Shown here: in pieces, positions 1 to 8,818 of the stretch
How positions within the stretch are numbered: the first letter of the stretch is position 1
How the letters are laid out: each line of letters begins with the position of its first letter
DNA from: Phycisphaerae bacterium
GTDB lineage: Bacteria; Planctomycetota; Phycisphaerae; Phycisphaerales; Phycisphaeraceae
Assembly: GCA_030426385.1 (NCBI GenBank)
Contig: JAUHYI010000004.1
Location: 1-64,000, forward strand
Length of the DNA stretch: 64,000 nucleotides
Reading direction: 5' to 3'
Program-made: the position numbers and the translations under genes
Notes under the pieces: model-generated
Database searches by the model: none
What the model saw: the letters and a program-made list of their open reading frames with translations, nothing else
What the model was told of the DNA's origin: nothing

Positions 1-168
1 CAAAATACGGATTACGATAAATACTCGCGCGTAGATTTTTATTAGCTCCCGGTGAATACCGGGAGTTTGTGTGAAGGGAAATTTGAGGCCGCGCGAGTTT
101 TTAACGGGATGGGTATAAGTGACCAGTCCAGCGTGAATGTCGTTAGGCCAGAAATTATGCACGATGTT
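1..168. repeat. Intergenic repeat cluster (families A and I)
   Basis: No gene is visible here. Positions 46-65 form a perfect 8-bp hairpin (CTCCCGGT, loop GAAT, ACCGGGAG), copy 1 of family A; the preceding ATTACGATAAATACTCGC at about 11-28 recurs upstream of the other copies (46.2 kb and, inverted, 56.4 kb). From 107 the motif GGGATGGGTATAAG resembles the ends of family B elements, and 116-173 is copy 1 of family I, repeated at 2715-2771. Confidence 0.7.
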
Positions 169-1416
169 CTAAGCGGAATCACCACTCGCAACCAGCGACA
201 ACTTCGGCCCGAAGCTTTCATAGCGAACCTGACTCTCGGGCACGCCCCAATCACGCAGTATGTTTGCGACTGCCATCATGAATGGCCCAGGCCCACAGAA
301 GTAAAAATCTGCGTTTGAATCAGGCAACAAACTTTCCAGCAATGCCCGATCAACCAATCCCTCTGAATCGAAACGACTCTCGCGTCGATCCGAATCTGTG
401 GGATCAGAATAACGCACATGCACCTTGGTGCGACCATGTCCCTTGGCCAGACTTCGAACCTCCTGGCCGAACGCATGAACACCGCCATGGCGCGCCGCAT
501 GGATGAAAACAATATCACGATCCAATTTGTGATCCACCGCCGCGTGTAACATCGACAGCAACGGCGTAATACCCACACCGCCCGACAACAACACCAACGG
601 CCGTTTCGCTGGATCATTCACATCAAGCACAAACTCGCCACAAGGCGGGCCGATTTCAACTTCATCATTCACATCAATCTGATCGTGAATCGTATTCGAT
701 GCAAAACCATCGGGCGCACCAGCCTGACCTGCCGATTCTCGTTTCACACTGATACGCAGTTGCTGGCGGTTCGGGCCGATGGACACGCTGTAATTACGCA
801 TGGTTGTTTCGCCATGCTCACCGCCGGGGTTAGATAAACGAATCGTGATGTATTGCCCGGGCAAATGTTCGCCCACCGGACCGCCATCCACAGGCTCCAT
901 ATACACGGAAGTAATCTCATCGCTCTCAATGATTTTCTTTATCACGCGGAATGGTCGGAATCCCGTCCAGCCATGATGGTTTTCATGATGGTCGTATAGT
1001 TGAGCTTCACGGGCGATCAACAACTCAGCCAGAAAACCGTAGGCCTCTGCCCACGCGTCAATCAACTCATCCGTCGCCGCGTCGCCGAGCAATTCTTTGA
1101 TCGCCGCCAACAGATGCTTACCTACGATTGGGTAATGCTCCGCCTTCACGCCCAGCGACGCATGTTTATGCGCGATCAGTTCAGCCGTGGGTCCCAATGC
1201 TTCGAGTTTATCGATGTGCGTCGCATAGGCCACGATGGCCCCCGCCAAAGCCCGCTGTTGCCCGCCGCTGTGTTGATGGGCGGCATTAAAAAACGGTTTG
1301 ACCTCAGGGTTACCCTCAAACATACGCTTGTAAAACAAGCGGGTCAGGTCCTCCGCATGTTCACCCAACACAGGCGCGGATTGCTTTACAATTTCGATCG
1401 TTTTAGGTGAAATCAC
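169..1416 (-). CDS. hmp: Flavohaemoglobin, nitric oxide dioxygenase
   Basis: Cytosolic enzyme that converts NO to nitrate using O2 and NAD(P)H. The globin domain (residues 1-140) keeps the key positions of E. coli Hmp: Tyr29, Gln53, proximal His85 and Tyr95. The FAD domain carries RNYS (207-210) and the NAD domain GGVGITP (279-285). The 415 aa length fits the family. The start is GTG, supported by AGGAG seven bases upstream. It is divergent from nsrR with a 111-bp gap holding a candidate operator, so NO-responsive repression is likely. The 3' end runs into a family I repeat. Function is certain from motifs; regulation is inferred. Confidence 0.97.
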   Translation of the reverse strand: MISPKTIEIVKQSAPVLGEHAEDLTRLFYKRMFEGNPEVKPFFNAAHQHSGGQQRALAGAIVAYATHIDKLEALGPTAELIAHKHASLGVKAEHYPIVGKHLLAAIKELLGDAATDELIDAWAEAYGFLAELLIAREAQLYDHHENHHGWTGFRPFRVIKKIIESDEITSVYMEPVDGGPVGEHLPGQYITIRLSNPGGEHGETTMRNYSVSIGPNRQQLRISVKRESAGQAGAPDGFASNTIHDQIDVNDEVEIGPPCGEFVLDVNDPAKRPLVLLSGGVGITPLLSMLHAAVDHKLDRDIVFIHAARHGGVHAFGQEVRSLAKGHGRTKVHVRYSDPTDSDRRESRFDSEGLVDRALLESLLPDSNADFYFCGPGPFMMAVANILRDWGVPESQVRYESFGPKLSLVASGDSA

Positions 1417-1440
1417 AGCAGGCTCCTAAATAAGTTTTTT

Positions 1441-1466
1441 AGATACCGATTTAATTATGGTAATCT
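1441..1466. promoter_or_regulatory. Candidate NsrR operator between hmp and nsrR
   Basis: AGATACC (1441-1447) and GGTAATCT (1459-1466) form an imperfect dyad around an AT-rich centre. A direct repeat AT(A/G)CCGATTTAA occurs at 1443-1454 and 1469-1480. The site lies in the divergent hmp/nsrR gap, where NsrR autoregulation is normal, but it does not match the enterobacterial NsrR consensus closely. Confidence 0.4.
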
Positions 1467-1527
1467 ACATGCCGATTTAAGACCTGTCAAACACAAGCCA
1501 CACACTCAATTTGAATTAGAGCAAACA

Positions 1528-1968
1528 ATGCAGATCACCACACACACCGATCACGCGCTGAGGATGCTGATCTACCTCCATGTCCACGGACAAGAAACAC
1601 CTGCGTCAGTTTCCGAGGTCGCCGACGCCTATAAAATTTCTGTGAACCACTTGGCCAAAGTCGCACAGACCCTCGCCGCTGCCGGCTGGATCAACACCCA
1701 ACGCGGCAGGGGTGGCGGCATCACCCTCGACGCCTCTGTCTATGACGTCACCATTGGCGATATCTTTCGACACACTGAAAAAAATTGCGAGCTCGTTGAA
1801 TGCTTCCTGAAGAACAACGACTGCGTGATCGATTCATCATGCGGCCTCAAACATGCGCTGCGAAAAGCATACGACGCATTCCTCGAGGTCCTTGACGAGT
1901 ACCATTTAAACGACCTGGTCCGTCAACCCAACAAATTGCGAACCCTGCTAACCATCAACACAACCTGA
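1528..1968 (+). CDS. nsrR: Rrf2-family NO-sensing repressor NsrR
   Basis: Transcriptional regulator of 146 aa with an N-terminal winged helix (about residues 1-70) and an Fe-S binding segment. The three cysteines Cys92, Cys99 and Cys105 have the spacing seen in neisserial NsrR, and Asp8, the fourth cluster ligand in characterised NsrR, is present. The sequence QRGRGGG is typical of the wing. A [4Fe-4S] cluster would be lost on reaction with NO, releasing repression. Its position divergent from hmp supports NsrR over IscR or RsrR. Cys87 is an extra cysteine. Confidence 0.93.
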   Translation: MQITTHTDHALRMLIYLHVHGQETPASVSEVADAYKISVNHLAKVAQTLAAAGWINTQRGRGGGITLDASVYDVTIGDIFRHTEKNCELVECFLKNNDCVIDSSCGLKHALRKAYDAFLEVLDEYHLNDLVRQPNKLRTLLTINTT

Positions 1969-2054
1969 TCCTTACTTCACACACGCAACCCCACCCGTCA
2001 CAGTCGCTCCAAACATCACAAACCACCACGGCATCACCATAAAAACCATAGGCA

Positions 2055-2083
2055 TTGACACGTACCAACGAACGGTCGATGAT
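2055..2083 (+). promoter_or_regulatory. Possible sigma70 promoter of nrdR
   Basis: TTGACA at 2055-2060, a 17-bp spacer, then GATGAT at 2078-2083. The ATG follows at 2092, so the transcript would be nearly leaderless. The -35 is perfect and the -10 is poor. Confidence 0.3.
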
Positions 2084-2091
2084 GATAAACC

Positions 2092-2589
2092 ATGCGTTGC
2101 CCATTATGTGATTCAACCCGAAAAAGCCAGGTCATCGATTCGCGGCCATCCGATGGTGGTCGTTCGATTCGTCGGCGTCGGGTATGCGCGGCATGTAACG
2201 GGCGATTCACCACCTATGAATATGTTGAAACGCCCAAGCAATTGATCGTGGTCAAGCGCGACGATTCGCGTGCGCCCTACGATCGCAAAAAAGTCATCAC
2301 GGGCTTGGAAAAAGCCTGCTACAAACGGCCCGTCAGTGCTGAACAAATTGTTGAATTGGCCGAGGACATGGAAGAGGAATTGTTCAAGCAATACGACCGC
2401 GAAGTCGAGGCCATCGCCATCGCCGAAGCCGTCGCCGAACGCCTGCGTTTGCTCGATCAGGTAGCCTACGTGCGCTACGCCAGCGTGTACAAACAATTCC
2501 GCGATCTCGATGATCTGATCGACGAAGTGCGCCACATGAAACAAAACACCGACGACCCCGACGGCCCCGGGCAAGGTCGTTTGTTTTAA
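2092..2589 (+). CDS. nrdR: Transcriptional repressor NrdR
   Basis: ATP/dATP-sensing repressor of ribonucleotide reductase genes. A zinc ribbon is formed by Cys3, Cys6, Cys32 and Cys35, followed by the basic RRRR stretch that contacts DNA, then an ATP-cone domain (about residues 48-140, from LIVVKRDDSRAPYD to the QVAYVRYASVYKQF segment). At 165 aa it is a usual length. No nrd operon or NrdR box is visible in the window, so it acts on targets elsewhere. An ORF on the opposite strand is a shadow. Confidence 0.97.
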   Translation: MRCPLCDSTRKSQVIDSRPSDGGRSIRRRRVCAACNGRFTTYEYVETPKQLIVVKRDDSRAPYDRKKVITGLEKACYKRPVSAEQIVELAEDMEEELFKQYDREVEAIAIAEAVAERLRLLDQVAYVRYASVYKQFRDLDDLIDEVRHMKQNTDDPDGPGQGRLF

Positions 2590-2878
2590 ACCTATCTCAT
2601 ACGCATCCCACTTAGAACACACGCGTTAGTCGCCTCCTTTATGTCGCGCGATAAAGGCGACGGCTAGAGCGTGTTGCGCAATTTGTGACCGCATGGCAAC
2701 CCGGACTGGTCAGTTAAGTGACCAGTCCAACGTGAGTATCTTGAGGACAGAAATTTTGCAAGACGATCTAAAACGCTAAACCACGCGCATGGTTTTGTGG
2801 GATGGGTATAAGCCCAGTTGCAATTGCTGCTCACCTGCACATCACAGGTACAAGCCCCATCAACCCGCAACATGCATC
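2590..2878. repeat. Composite of intergenic repeats (B and I families)
   Basis: No gene is supported. A degenerate family B element starts with ATACGCATCCCACTTAGAAC near 2600 and has arms at 2625-2642 and 2651-2666. GGACTGGTCA (2703-2712) and TGACCAGTCC (2719-2728) form a perfect 10-bp stem with a 6-base loop. Family I copy 2 spans 2715-2771. A family B end, GTGGGATGGGTATAAG, lies at about 2797-2812. Confidence 0.6.
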
Positions 2879-3430
2879 TCAAAAATACGCGGGCAATTGA
2901 TCCAGCGTTGGATGCGTCTTGTCTTTCTCCGACAACGTGAACGGCACATCCAGCGTGGGCCACTCGATCGCAAGCTTCGGATCGTCCCACGCCAACCCCG
3001 CGTCATGATCCGGCGCGTAAAGATTGTCGACCTTGTAAAGCACCTCGGTATCAGGCACCAACGTGCAATAGCCATGAGCAAACCCACGCGGCACCAGGAT
3101 CATCGCCCAGTTTTCCGCACTGAGTTCTGCGGCCACGTATTGCCCATAGGTCGGCGAACCCACGCGAATATCAACCGCGACATCCAGCACCGCGCCGCGC
3201 GTGCAACGCACCAGCTTGGCCTGCGTGTAGGGTGGCTTTTGAAAATGCAAACCGCGCAACACCCCGGGTGTCGCAGAGTAGGCATGGTTGTCCTGCACCC
3301 ATGTCGTACTCAGCCCCGCGTCGGCGAAAACCTTGTCCGACCAGACTTCCGAAAACCAACCGCGCTCGTCGCCGAATTTACGCGGGGTGATCAGCTTCAC
3401 ATCCGATATTGCTGTGTCCTGAATCTGCAT
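2879..3430 (-). CDS. rfbC: dTDP-4-dehydrorhamnose 3,5-epimerase
   Basis: Cupin-fold epimerase of the dTDP-L-rhamnose pathway. The 183-aa protein starts at MQIQDT; a longer reading frame upstream would overlap the next gene and is not family-like. The catalytic His is in RGLHFQ (residue 62), Tyr132 in EVLYKVDN and Asp170 in LSEKD, all at the positions expected for RmlC. The other rml genes are absent from the window, so it is an orphan here. It may feed the surface glycan genes at the right end, but that is inference. Confidence 0.93.
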   Translation of the reverse strand: MQIQDTAISDVKLITPRKFGDERGWFSEVWSDKVFADAGLSTTWVQDNHAYSATPGVLRGLHFQKPPYTQAKLVRCTRGAVLDVAVDIRVGSPTYGQYVAAELSAENWAMILVPRGFAHGYCTLVPDTEVLYKVDNLYAPDHDAGLAWDDPKLAIEWPTLDVPFTLSEKDKTHPTLDQLPAYF

Positions 3431-3576
3431 GGGCACTAGTGTAACGGTTTGCCTCGGCAGGGCGGATCGCTCACGAGCAATCGTCATAAAATCCGAAGGG
3501 TTTGACGTATCGCCCAGCAAAAGGAGGCCAGAAAAAAAGACTGGGACCCACGCCGATTTTGCCCTAGAATGATCGC

Positions 3577-4479
3577 GTGAATGACGATGCCGACCATCCG
3601 GGTTATGCGACCGAATATACCCCCGATTTGCCCACTCACCGCCAACCGATGCCCGCGGATCGGCCCAGTGCGCATGCTTCCGATGTTCACTTTGATCCCA
3701 CATGGGACTACTCCGAAGCGCACGCGAACATACACCGCAATCAACACACGCCCCGCATGCCTCCCACGCCATGGGGGCCATGGGCCACCATCGGCTGGAC
3801 GCTCGTGACCAGCCTGTTGGGCATCGCCATCGCCATGGGCACCGGCATGGTCGTCGGCATCGTCATGGTCGCGGCCATGATGAATTCACAAACCAACGTC
3901 CACCCAATGGTCGCGCTCGAACCGCATATGACACTGATCGGATTGATCGCCAACATTCCCATGACGATCGCGATGCTAATGTTCCTCTGGCTGCCGATCT
4001 ATCTGCGGCAATTCAAATATGCGCAATACGTGGGACTGGTTCGTTGCTCGTGGCGATCCATGACCGCGTCCACCGTATTGGTCGCGCTGTTCATGATTGG
4101 CGAAGAGTTGGCGCTGATGTTCGCTGAGCACCCACCATCGGACTGGATGATCGAAGTGTGGATGCCGTTAGCATCTCGGCCCATCCTCATCTTCACCGTC
4201 GTGGTCGTGGCACCCTTGAGCGAAGAAATATTTTTCCGCGGCTTCATCTACCGGGGTTTAGAAAACACCCGCCTCGGCCCCGTGCTGCCCATCGTCTTCA
4301 CCTCAATCGTCTGGGCAGCGCTACACGTGCAATACTCACTCTTCATCATCGGCCTCATTTTCCTGACCGGCATCCTGTTCGGCTGGGTCCGTCACCGCAC
4401 CGGCTCTATTTGGCCCACCATCTGGATGCACTTCATCATGAACACCGCCGCCATACTCACCATGGCATGGACGTATTGA
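3577..4479 (+). CDS. CPBP-family intramembrane glutamic protease
   Basis: Integral membrane protein of 300 aa, GTG start. The N-terminal 65 residues are polar and Pro-rich. Several hydrophobic helices follow, with the family motifs EEIFFRGFIYRG (EExxxR), SIVWAALH (FxxxH type) and HFIMN (HxxxN). Members cleave near prenyl groups or serve in bacteriocin and stress roles; the substrate cannot be told here. It is convergent with the hydrolase gene. The stop codon is followed at once by an 8-C run. Confidence 0.88.
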   Translation: MNDDADHPGYATEYTPDLPTHRQPMPADRPSAHASDVHFDPTWDYSEAHANIHRNQHTPRMPPTPWGPWATIGWTLVTSLLGIAIAMGTGMVVGIVMVAAMMNSQTNVHPMVALEPHMTLIGLIANIPMTIAMLMFLWLPIYLRQFKYAQYVGLVRCSWRSMTASTVLVALFMIGEELALMFAEHPPSDWMIEVWMPLASRPILIFTVVVVAPLSEEIFFRGFIYRGLENTRLGPVLPIVFTSIVWAALHVQYSLFIIGLIFLTGILFGWVRHRTGSIWPTIWMHFIMNTAAILTMAWTY

Positions 4480-4556
4480 CCCCCCCCACGTTGCTGTAGA
4501 AACCCCCAAAAAACAAAACAAAAACCAAGGGAAAAGTGGGGGGGGGTGGGGGGGGG
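4480..4556. repeat. Convergent C-tract/G-tract pair
   Basis: CCCCCCCCAC (4480-4489) directly after the TGA of the upstream gene and GTGGGGGGGG (4536-4545), then T and nine G up to the TAA of the minus-strand gene. The two can pair into a long GC stem with a 46-base A-rich loop, which could act as a bidirectional terminator. No U-tract is present. Confidence 0.55.
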
Positions 4557-5714
4557 TTATTTGAATTGCCAGCGGTCTTGGGTTTCCAGCACATCGTCAA
4601 CGGACGGGGATGGGCCAGCTTGTTGCAACCACTGTTTCGCCGCTTGATCATTGCGTAAGTAGGCATCCCAGAATGCGGTGCTGGTAGCCAGGATAGCCCG
4701 GTGATGATTCGGGTGGCGCGGGCTTTCGTGAGCGCGAATTTGCCGATCAGTGAAGGCCAAATGTTCGCCGTCATGCAATAGCAATTCATAATGATTCGCA
4801 GCACCGGGTTCGCCCGACACGCCCGAAGCTTTCGACGTTTTCGACGCACCCGACATACCCGACACTTCCGATTGATGCGTTGGCAAAGCGTGATAAACAG
4901 CCAGCCTGTCATCGACCGTCGTGTGGCCAATCGATGCCACATCGCGGGTGCCGGTCATGCATAGCCATGGGATGACGACATCCGCAAATGCCGCCGCCGC
5001 CGAAGCACGCGACTTGGGCGGACTTGGGCTCATCGGAATCGCCGCATCAATGCGCGCGTCCGTTAATGCCTGACCACGACCGGGAAACGTTTGGCCACTA
5101 ACCGCCTGCGTGGTCATCGCGCCAAACGAATGACCAGCCATACCCACGTTTTGCAGATCGAGTCGTTGATGCAATTCGTGCGCAGGATCATTCTGCCACC
5201 GTTCTAATTGATCCAGCACCGCCTGCACATCGTGAACACGAAACATAAAATTTTTATAGTTAGCTGCCGCGTTTATAGCCCGCTTCATTTCGAGCAGTCG
5301 CTTACCTTTCCAGACATTCACATCACTGCCGGGATGTTGCAGCATCACCACCACGTACCCGCGCATCGACCAGTATTGCCCCAAATACGTATACGCTTCG
5401 GGCGATCCACCCAGGCCATGACTAAACAGAATCACCGGCGCAGGATCAACGATCGCGGGCAGATAAATCTGCAACGGCACATCACGATCACGCTTGGCAT
5501 CATGACAAACAAGATCAATCACACGCGGCTCAACAACACCATCAATCGCCAAAGGGTTGTAAGCCGAGCCATCATTCCCTTTCACCTTCCCTTTCACAGC
5601 GGCGGCTTCGCCATCCTGCCCATGCGCAGCATCAAGACCGCACACAAACATCGCAGCCACGACCGCCAGACTTGCCAAAGCGATCACACAACAACGATAG
5701 GGTTGCAACCACAT
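4557..5714 (-). CDS. Exported alpha/beta hydrolase (dienelactone hydrolase / PAF-AH type)
   Basis: Predicted secreted serine hydrolase of about 385 aa. The start at MWLQPYRC is chosen because AGGAG precedes it and it begins a signal peptide ending near DAAHGQ. The oxyanion region is LFSHGLGG and the nucleophile serine lies in GHSFGA. A His in DGEHLAFTD near the C-terminus is a plausible triad member. The layout resembles platelet-activating factor acetylhydrolase-like and chlorophyllase-like hydrolases. The segment SEVSGMSGASKTSKASG looks like a repetitive linker. Substrate unknown. Confidence 0.8.
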   Translation of the reverse strand: MWLQPYRCCVIALASLAVVAAMFVCGLDAAHGQDGEAAAVKGKVKGNDGSAYNPLAIDGVVEPRVIDLVCHDAKRDRDVPLQIYLPAIVDPAPVILFSHGLGGSPEAYTYLGQYWSMRGYVVVMLQHPGSDVNVWKGKRLLEMKRAINAAANYKNFMFRVHDVQAVLDQLERWQNDPAHELHQRLDLQNVGMAGHSFGAMTTQAVSGQTFPGRGQALTDARIDAAIPMSPSPPKSRASAAAAFADVVIPWLCMTGTRDVASIGHTTVDDRLAVYHALPTHQSEVSGMSGASKTSKASGVSGEPGAANHYELLLHDGEHLAFTDRQIRAHESPRHPNHHRAILATSTAFWDAYLRNDQAAKQWLQQAGPSPSVDDVLETQDRWQFK

Positions 5715-5880
5715 ATCGATATCTCCTACCCCCATCCAGCTACCCGCGCCACCCGCGACTCGCCGGGCGCAAAATAAATCAACCGGACCCATGCCCCAGG
5801 TCTATGGCATCATACGCCCGCGCTCGCAGAATTGTTACAATACCGGGCTACACCAAACCGCCAAAACAGCGAGAAAAACC

Positions 5881-7140
5881 ATGGCCAAATCCAATAAAAC
5901 CAGCAAGCCTACCGACAAACATCCCAAGAAAATCGTCCTCGCCTACTCCGGCGGGCTCGATACCTCGGTCATTTTGCCCTGGCTTAAACATCGCTATCCC
6001 GGCGTTAAGCTCGTCGCCTTCGCCGCCGAACTCGGGCAGGGCGATGAACTGTCCGGCATCGAGAAGAAAGCCAAAGCCAGCGGGGCCGACGAAGTCATCG
6101 TCAAAGACCTGCGCAAAGAATTTGCCGAGCAATATTGTTTTCCACTGCTACGGGCCCATGCCGTGTACGAAACGGATTACCTGTTGGGCACCAGCATCGC
6201 TCGGCCGTTGATTGCCAAGCACCAGGTGATGGTCGCCAAGCAAACCAAAGCCGACGCGGTCGGGCACGGTGCTACCGGCAAAGGCAACGATCAAGTGCGT
6301 TTTGAGTTGACGTATCAGGCGTTGAATCCAAAATTGCAAATCATCAGTCCATGGAAAGATCACGTGTTTATTGACGATGGCCTGACCGATCGCGAAACCG
6401 CGATTGACTATGCCAAGGCTCACAAGATTCCGATCGATCAAACGAAAAAGAAAATCTATTCGCGCGACCGCAACCTCTGGCACATTTCGCACGAAGGCGC
6501 CGAGATCGAAGACCCCGCCAATGAGCCGAAGTGGTCGGATTGCCTGACCATGAGCGTGCCTGTTGAAAAGGCGCCGAACAAGCCGCGCGTCGTGGCCGTT
6601 GAATTTAAGAAGGGCAACCCCATCGCCATCGACGGCAAAAAATTGCCGGGCCATGAGATCATTGCCACGCTCAACAAAATCGGCGGCGCGCATGCTGTGG
6701 GACAAACCGTGCTGACCGAAAACCGACTCGTCGGCATGAAATCACGCGGCGTCTATGAAACGCCCGGCGGCACCATCCTCTACGAAGCACACAAAGCCCT
6801 CGAACAGCTTTGCCTCGAACGCGATCTATATCATCATAAATTGCAATTGGCCCATCGCTATGCGGAACTGGTTTACAACGGCCAATGGTTCCACCCGCTG
6901 CGCGAAGCGATGCAGGCATTCATGGATCACGCCAATCAAGTCGTCACTGGCACCGTCAAGGTCAAACTATACAAGGGCCGGGCCTTGGCGATCAGCGCCG
7001 ATTCGCCCACCAGTTTGTACGACACCGAACTGGCCAGCTTTGCCATGGACGGTTACGACATCACCGCTGCTCGCGGGTTTATCGATCTGTTCGGCCTACC
7101 CATGAAAGTGCGTGGCCTCAAACATAAACCCAAAATCTAA
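5881..7140 (+). CDS. argG: Argininosuccinate synthase
   Basis: Joins citrulline and aspartate with ATP in arginine synthesis. The start at MAKSNK gives 419 aa. The PP-loop AYSGGLDTS lies at residues 21-29, and WNAS-region equivalents and the conserved GRPLIAK-like segment (SIARPLIAKHQV) follow. It stands alone, with no argH or argB nearby. A 13-C run starts immediately after the TAA and a strong intrinsic terminator lies at 7254-7304. Confidence 0.97.
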   Translation: MAKSNKTSKPTDKHPKKIVLAYSGGLDTSVILPWLKHRYPGVKLVAFAAELGQGDELSGIEKKAKASGADEVIVKDLRKEFAEQYCFPLLRAHAVYETDYLLGTSIARPLIAKHQVMVAKQTKADAVGHGATGKGNDQVRFELTYQALNPKLQIISPWKDHVFIDDGLTDRETAIDYAKAHKIPIDQTKKKIYSRDRNLWHISHEGAEIEDPANEPKWSDCLTMSVPVEKAPNKPRVVAVEFKKGNPIAIDGKKLPGHEIIATLNKIGGAHAVGQTVLTENRLVGMKSRGVYETPGGTILYEAHKALEQLCLERDLYHHKLQLAHRYAELVYNGQWFHPLREAMQAFMDHANQVVTGTVKVKLYKGRALAISADSPTSLYDTELASFAMDGYDITAARGFIDLFGLPMKVRGLKHKPKI

Positions 7141-7253
7141 CCCCCCCCCCCCCACACACACCCACACACACTTCCTTACATTTTTCCGGGGTGTTCCGGG
7201 TGCTGCGTGTATCCCGCTTGTCTCGGCGGTTTCGTCTTTTATTGATTCACATC
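7141..7253. repeat. Poly-C and CACA low-complexity tract downstream of argG
   Basis: Thirteen C residues follow the stop directly (7141-7153), then CACACACCCACACACAC. Nothing coding is seen. Confidence 0.7.
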
Positions 7254-7304
7254 ACATGCGGCGTTGCTTGACTGAAATGGTCAAACACCGCCGCATGTTT
7301 TTTT
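7254..7304 (+). terminator. Rho-independent terminator of argG
   Basis: ACATGCGGCG (7254-7263) pairs with CGCCGCATGT (7289-7298), with an inner TTGAC/GTCAA stem, and is followed by seven T (7298-7304). Confidence 0.9.
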
Positions 7305-7538
7305 GCGCGCTAACACAAACAACACCCGATTCATCACGCGCTAACACGCGACGGTCTTTCGCGTGGCAATCATGTTGCGCAATCAACTTTTGATCTGGAT
7401 ATCACGGCTTATTGTTTTACACGTAATCCCCTCGCAACATTGACGCGCGATACTCCTGAGCGTTGTGGGCCAAACGCCTAAAAATTTTGAATCACTGACA
7501 TTCACCAACCGGATCACAAAGAAACAGGAGATGACACG
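7305..7538. other. Leader region without a gene
   Basis: No ORF or repeat family member is seen in these 234 bases apart from the Shine-Dalgarno-like CAGGAG near 7526. It presumably contains the promoter of the following PEP-CTERM gene. Confidence 0.5.
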
Positions 7539-8414
7539 ATGAAGCTTGGAAAATTGGCCACATGCGCCGCACTGACCGTTGCAACGATGGGCATCAACGC
7601 TCAGGGCGAAATTATTGGTTTTGAAAATTTTGACGGCGGGGCAATTAACTTGTCCACCACCAGTAACGTTTTTGATTTCGGCGATGGAGGCGGTACAGGC
7701 GGTGATGTCTTCGGACGCGTCGTCCCCGGCGTAACCGGCGCACCATTCGATCTGGCTGACGATTCGGCTGCAGACGTCAGCGGCACAACAGGATTACCAG
7801 GCACCCCATATCCAACAGACAGCCGCGGCGTCATTGGTCAAAACAGCTCCGGCGTGTTCGGTATCGTTGATGCTGACGGAATCAGCCTCAACAACGCCGT
7901 CTGGACTTTCGACATTTCATCGGCCACACAAATCACCAGCATCACCATGGACATCGGCGCGATGGGTGACTGGGAAGCAGCCTCCACAGACGGCATTCGC
8001 ATCGAAGCCCGCGTGGATGCCAACGCTTACCAAACCATTTTCCTGGCCCGCGTCGATGAAAGCGTCGACAACTATGAATACCGCGCGATGGATGGTGGCA
8101 GCTCCTATTCGGAAAACGATCCTTTGGAATTGTTCATTGACGGGTCACTGACCGCCGCGGCCACGCTCGACAAATCCAACGCAGCCACCGGCGCTTTGGA
8201 TACGTACACGTCAAACCTTCTCGCGGGTTTGTCGGGTTCGACACTCGACATCCAGGTGCGTTGGGAAGGCTCTCCTTCGGGCGGCGAAGCGATCGCGCTG
8301 GACAACTTCACCATAAATGGCGAAGCCACCGACGTTGTTCCCGAACCAGCCAGTGTCGCATTGCTATTGGCGGGCGGGGCATTGATCGCTGGCCGACGTC
8401 GCAAGCAAGACTGA
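7539..8414 (+). CDS. PEP-CTERM sorting domain protein
   Basis: Exported protein of 291 aa. A signal peptide (residues 1-22) is followed by a Gly/Asp/Thr-rich, low-Lys body expected to be beta-rich, and a C-terminal tripartite sorting signal: VPEPAS, a hydrophobic helix, then GRRRKQD. Such proteins are processed by an exosortase, which is not in this window. CAGGAG precedes the ATG. A second PEP-CTERM gene follows after a repeat-containing gap. The body matches nothing I can name. Confidence 0.9.
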   Translation: MKLGKLATCAALTVATMGINAQGEIIGFENFDGGAINLSTTSNVFDFGDGGGTGGDVFGRVVPGVTGAPFDLADDSAADVSGTTGLPGTPYPTDSRGVIGQNSSGVFGIVDADGISLNNAVWTFDISSATQITSITMDIGAMGDWEAASTDGIRIEARVDANAYQTIFLARVDESVDNYEYRAMDGGSSYSENDPLELFIDGSLTAAATLDKSNAATGALDTYTSNLLAGLSGSTLDIQVRWEGSPSGGEAIALDNFTINGEATDVVPEPASVALLLAGGALIAGRRRKQD

Positions 8415-8474
8415 GCCGACTCACCAAACGACGCGTGAACGAAATAAAACGAATCACGCGATCCACATGCGAAC

Positions 8475-8577
8475 TAGAGCAACTGGCAAAAACAATCGCC
8501 ATCGCCCCCCGGCAGGTGAACTTAGGTCCACCTGCCGGGGCACCAAAACATGAAGATCAATCACGCCAGTTGCTCTA
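8475..8577. mobile_element. MITE-like palindromic element, family D copy 1
   Basis: Perfect 13-bp terminal inverted repeats TAGAGCAACTGGC (8475-8487) and GCCAGTTGCTCTA (8565-8577). Inside lies a perfect 12-bp palindrome CCCCGGCAGGTG (8507-8518) / CACCTGCCGGGG (8529-8540) with a 10-base loop. No coding capacity. A diverged, full-length inverted copy is at 40106-40200. The TA at both ends would fit insertion at TA, as for IS630/mariner-type MITEs, but this is not proven. Confidence 0.8.
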
Positions 8578-8818
8578 AGACACGCAACGATACGAACCCA
8601 ACGACACGAAAAGATTTCGCACGGCATTCACCGGTTACTACTCAATCGTTAACCGAACATAAACATTCATCAGAGATACTTCGCCCTCGCTTTGACGGCA
8701 CGAAAAACACAAGAGAAGCAACGAGTGACGCGAAAATATTGTTCGCCACACATTCGCGTCTCATCCATTTTTCAACCGTCATAAACCCGCATCAAACTGA
8801 ACCGGAGAAACCGATATT
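8578..8818. other. Leader region without a gene
   Basis: About 240 bases of A-rich sequence. Nothing coding or repetitive is recognised. GGAG at about 8804 serves the next gene. Confidence 0.5.

Noticed and set aside
2113-2622. 169-codon ORF opposite nrdR
   Set aside because: Exact antisense shadow of a well-conserved regulator; no family features.
2789-3439. 216-codon plus-strand ORF across rfbC
   Set aside because: Antisense to RmlC and Arg/His-rich composition typical of shadow frames.
3431-3781. N-terminal extension of RfbC to 300 aa
   Set aside because: Overlaps the CPBP gene and adds no family sequence; the 183-aa form matches RmlC length and residue numbering.
7141-7153. Poly-C run as an assembly error
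   Set aside because: Possible for its exact length, but similar tracts recur with a shared motif at many sites, so the feature itself is treated as real.
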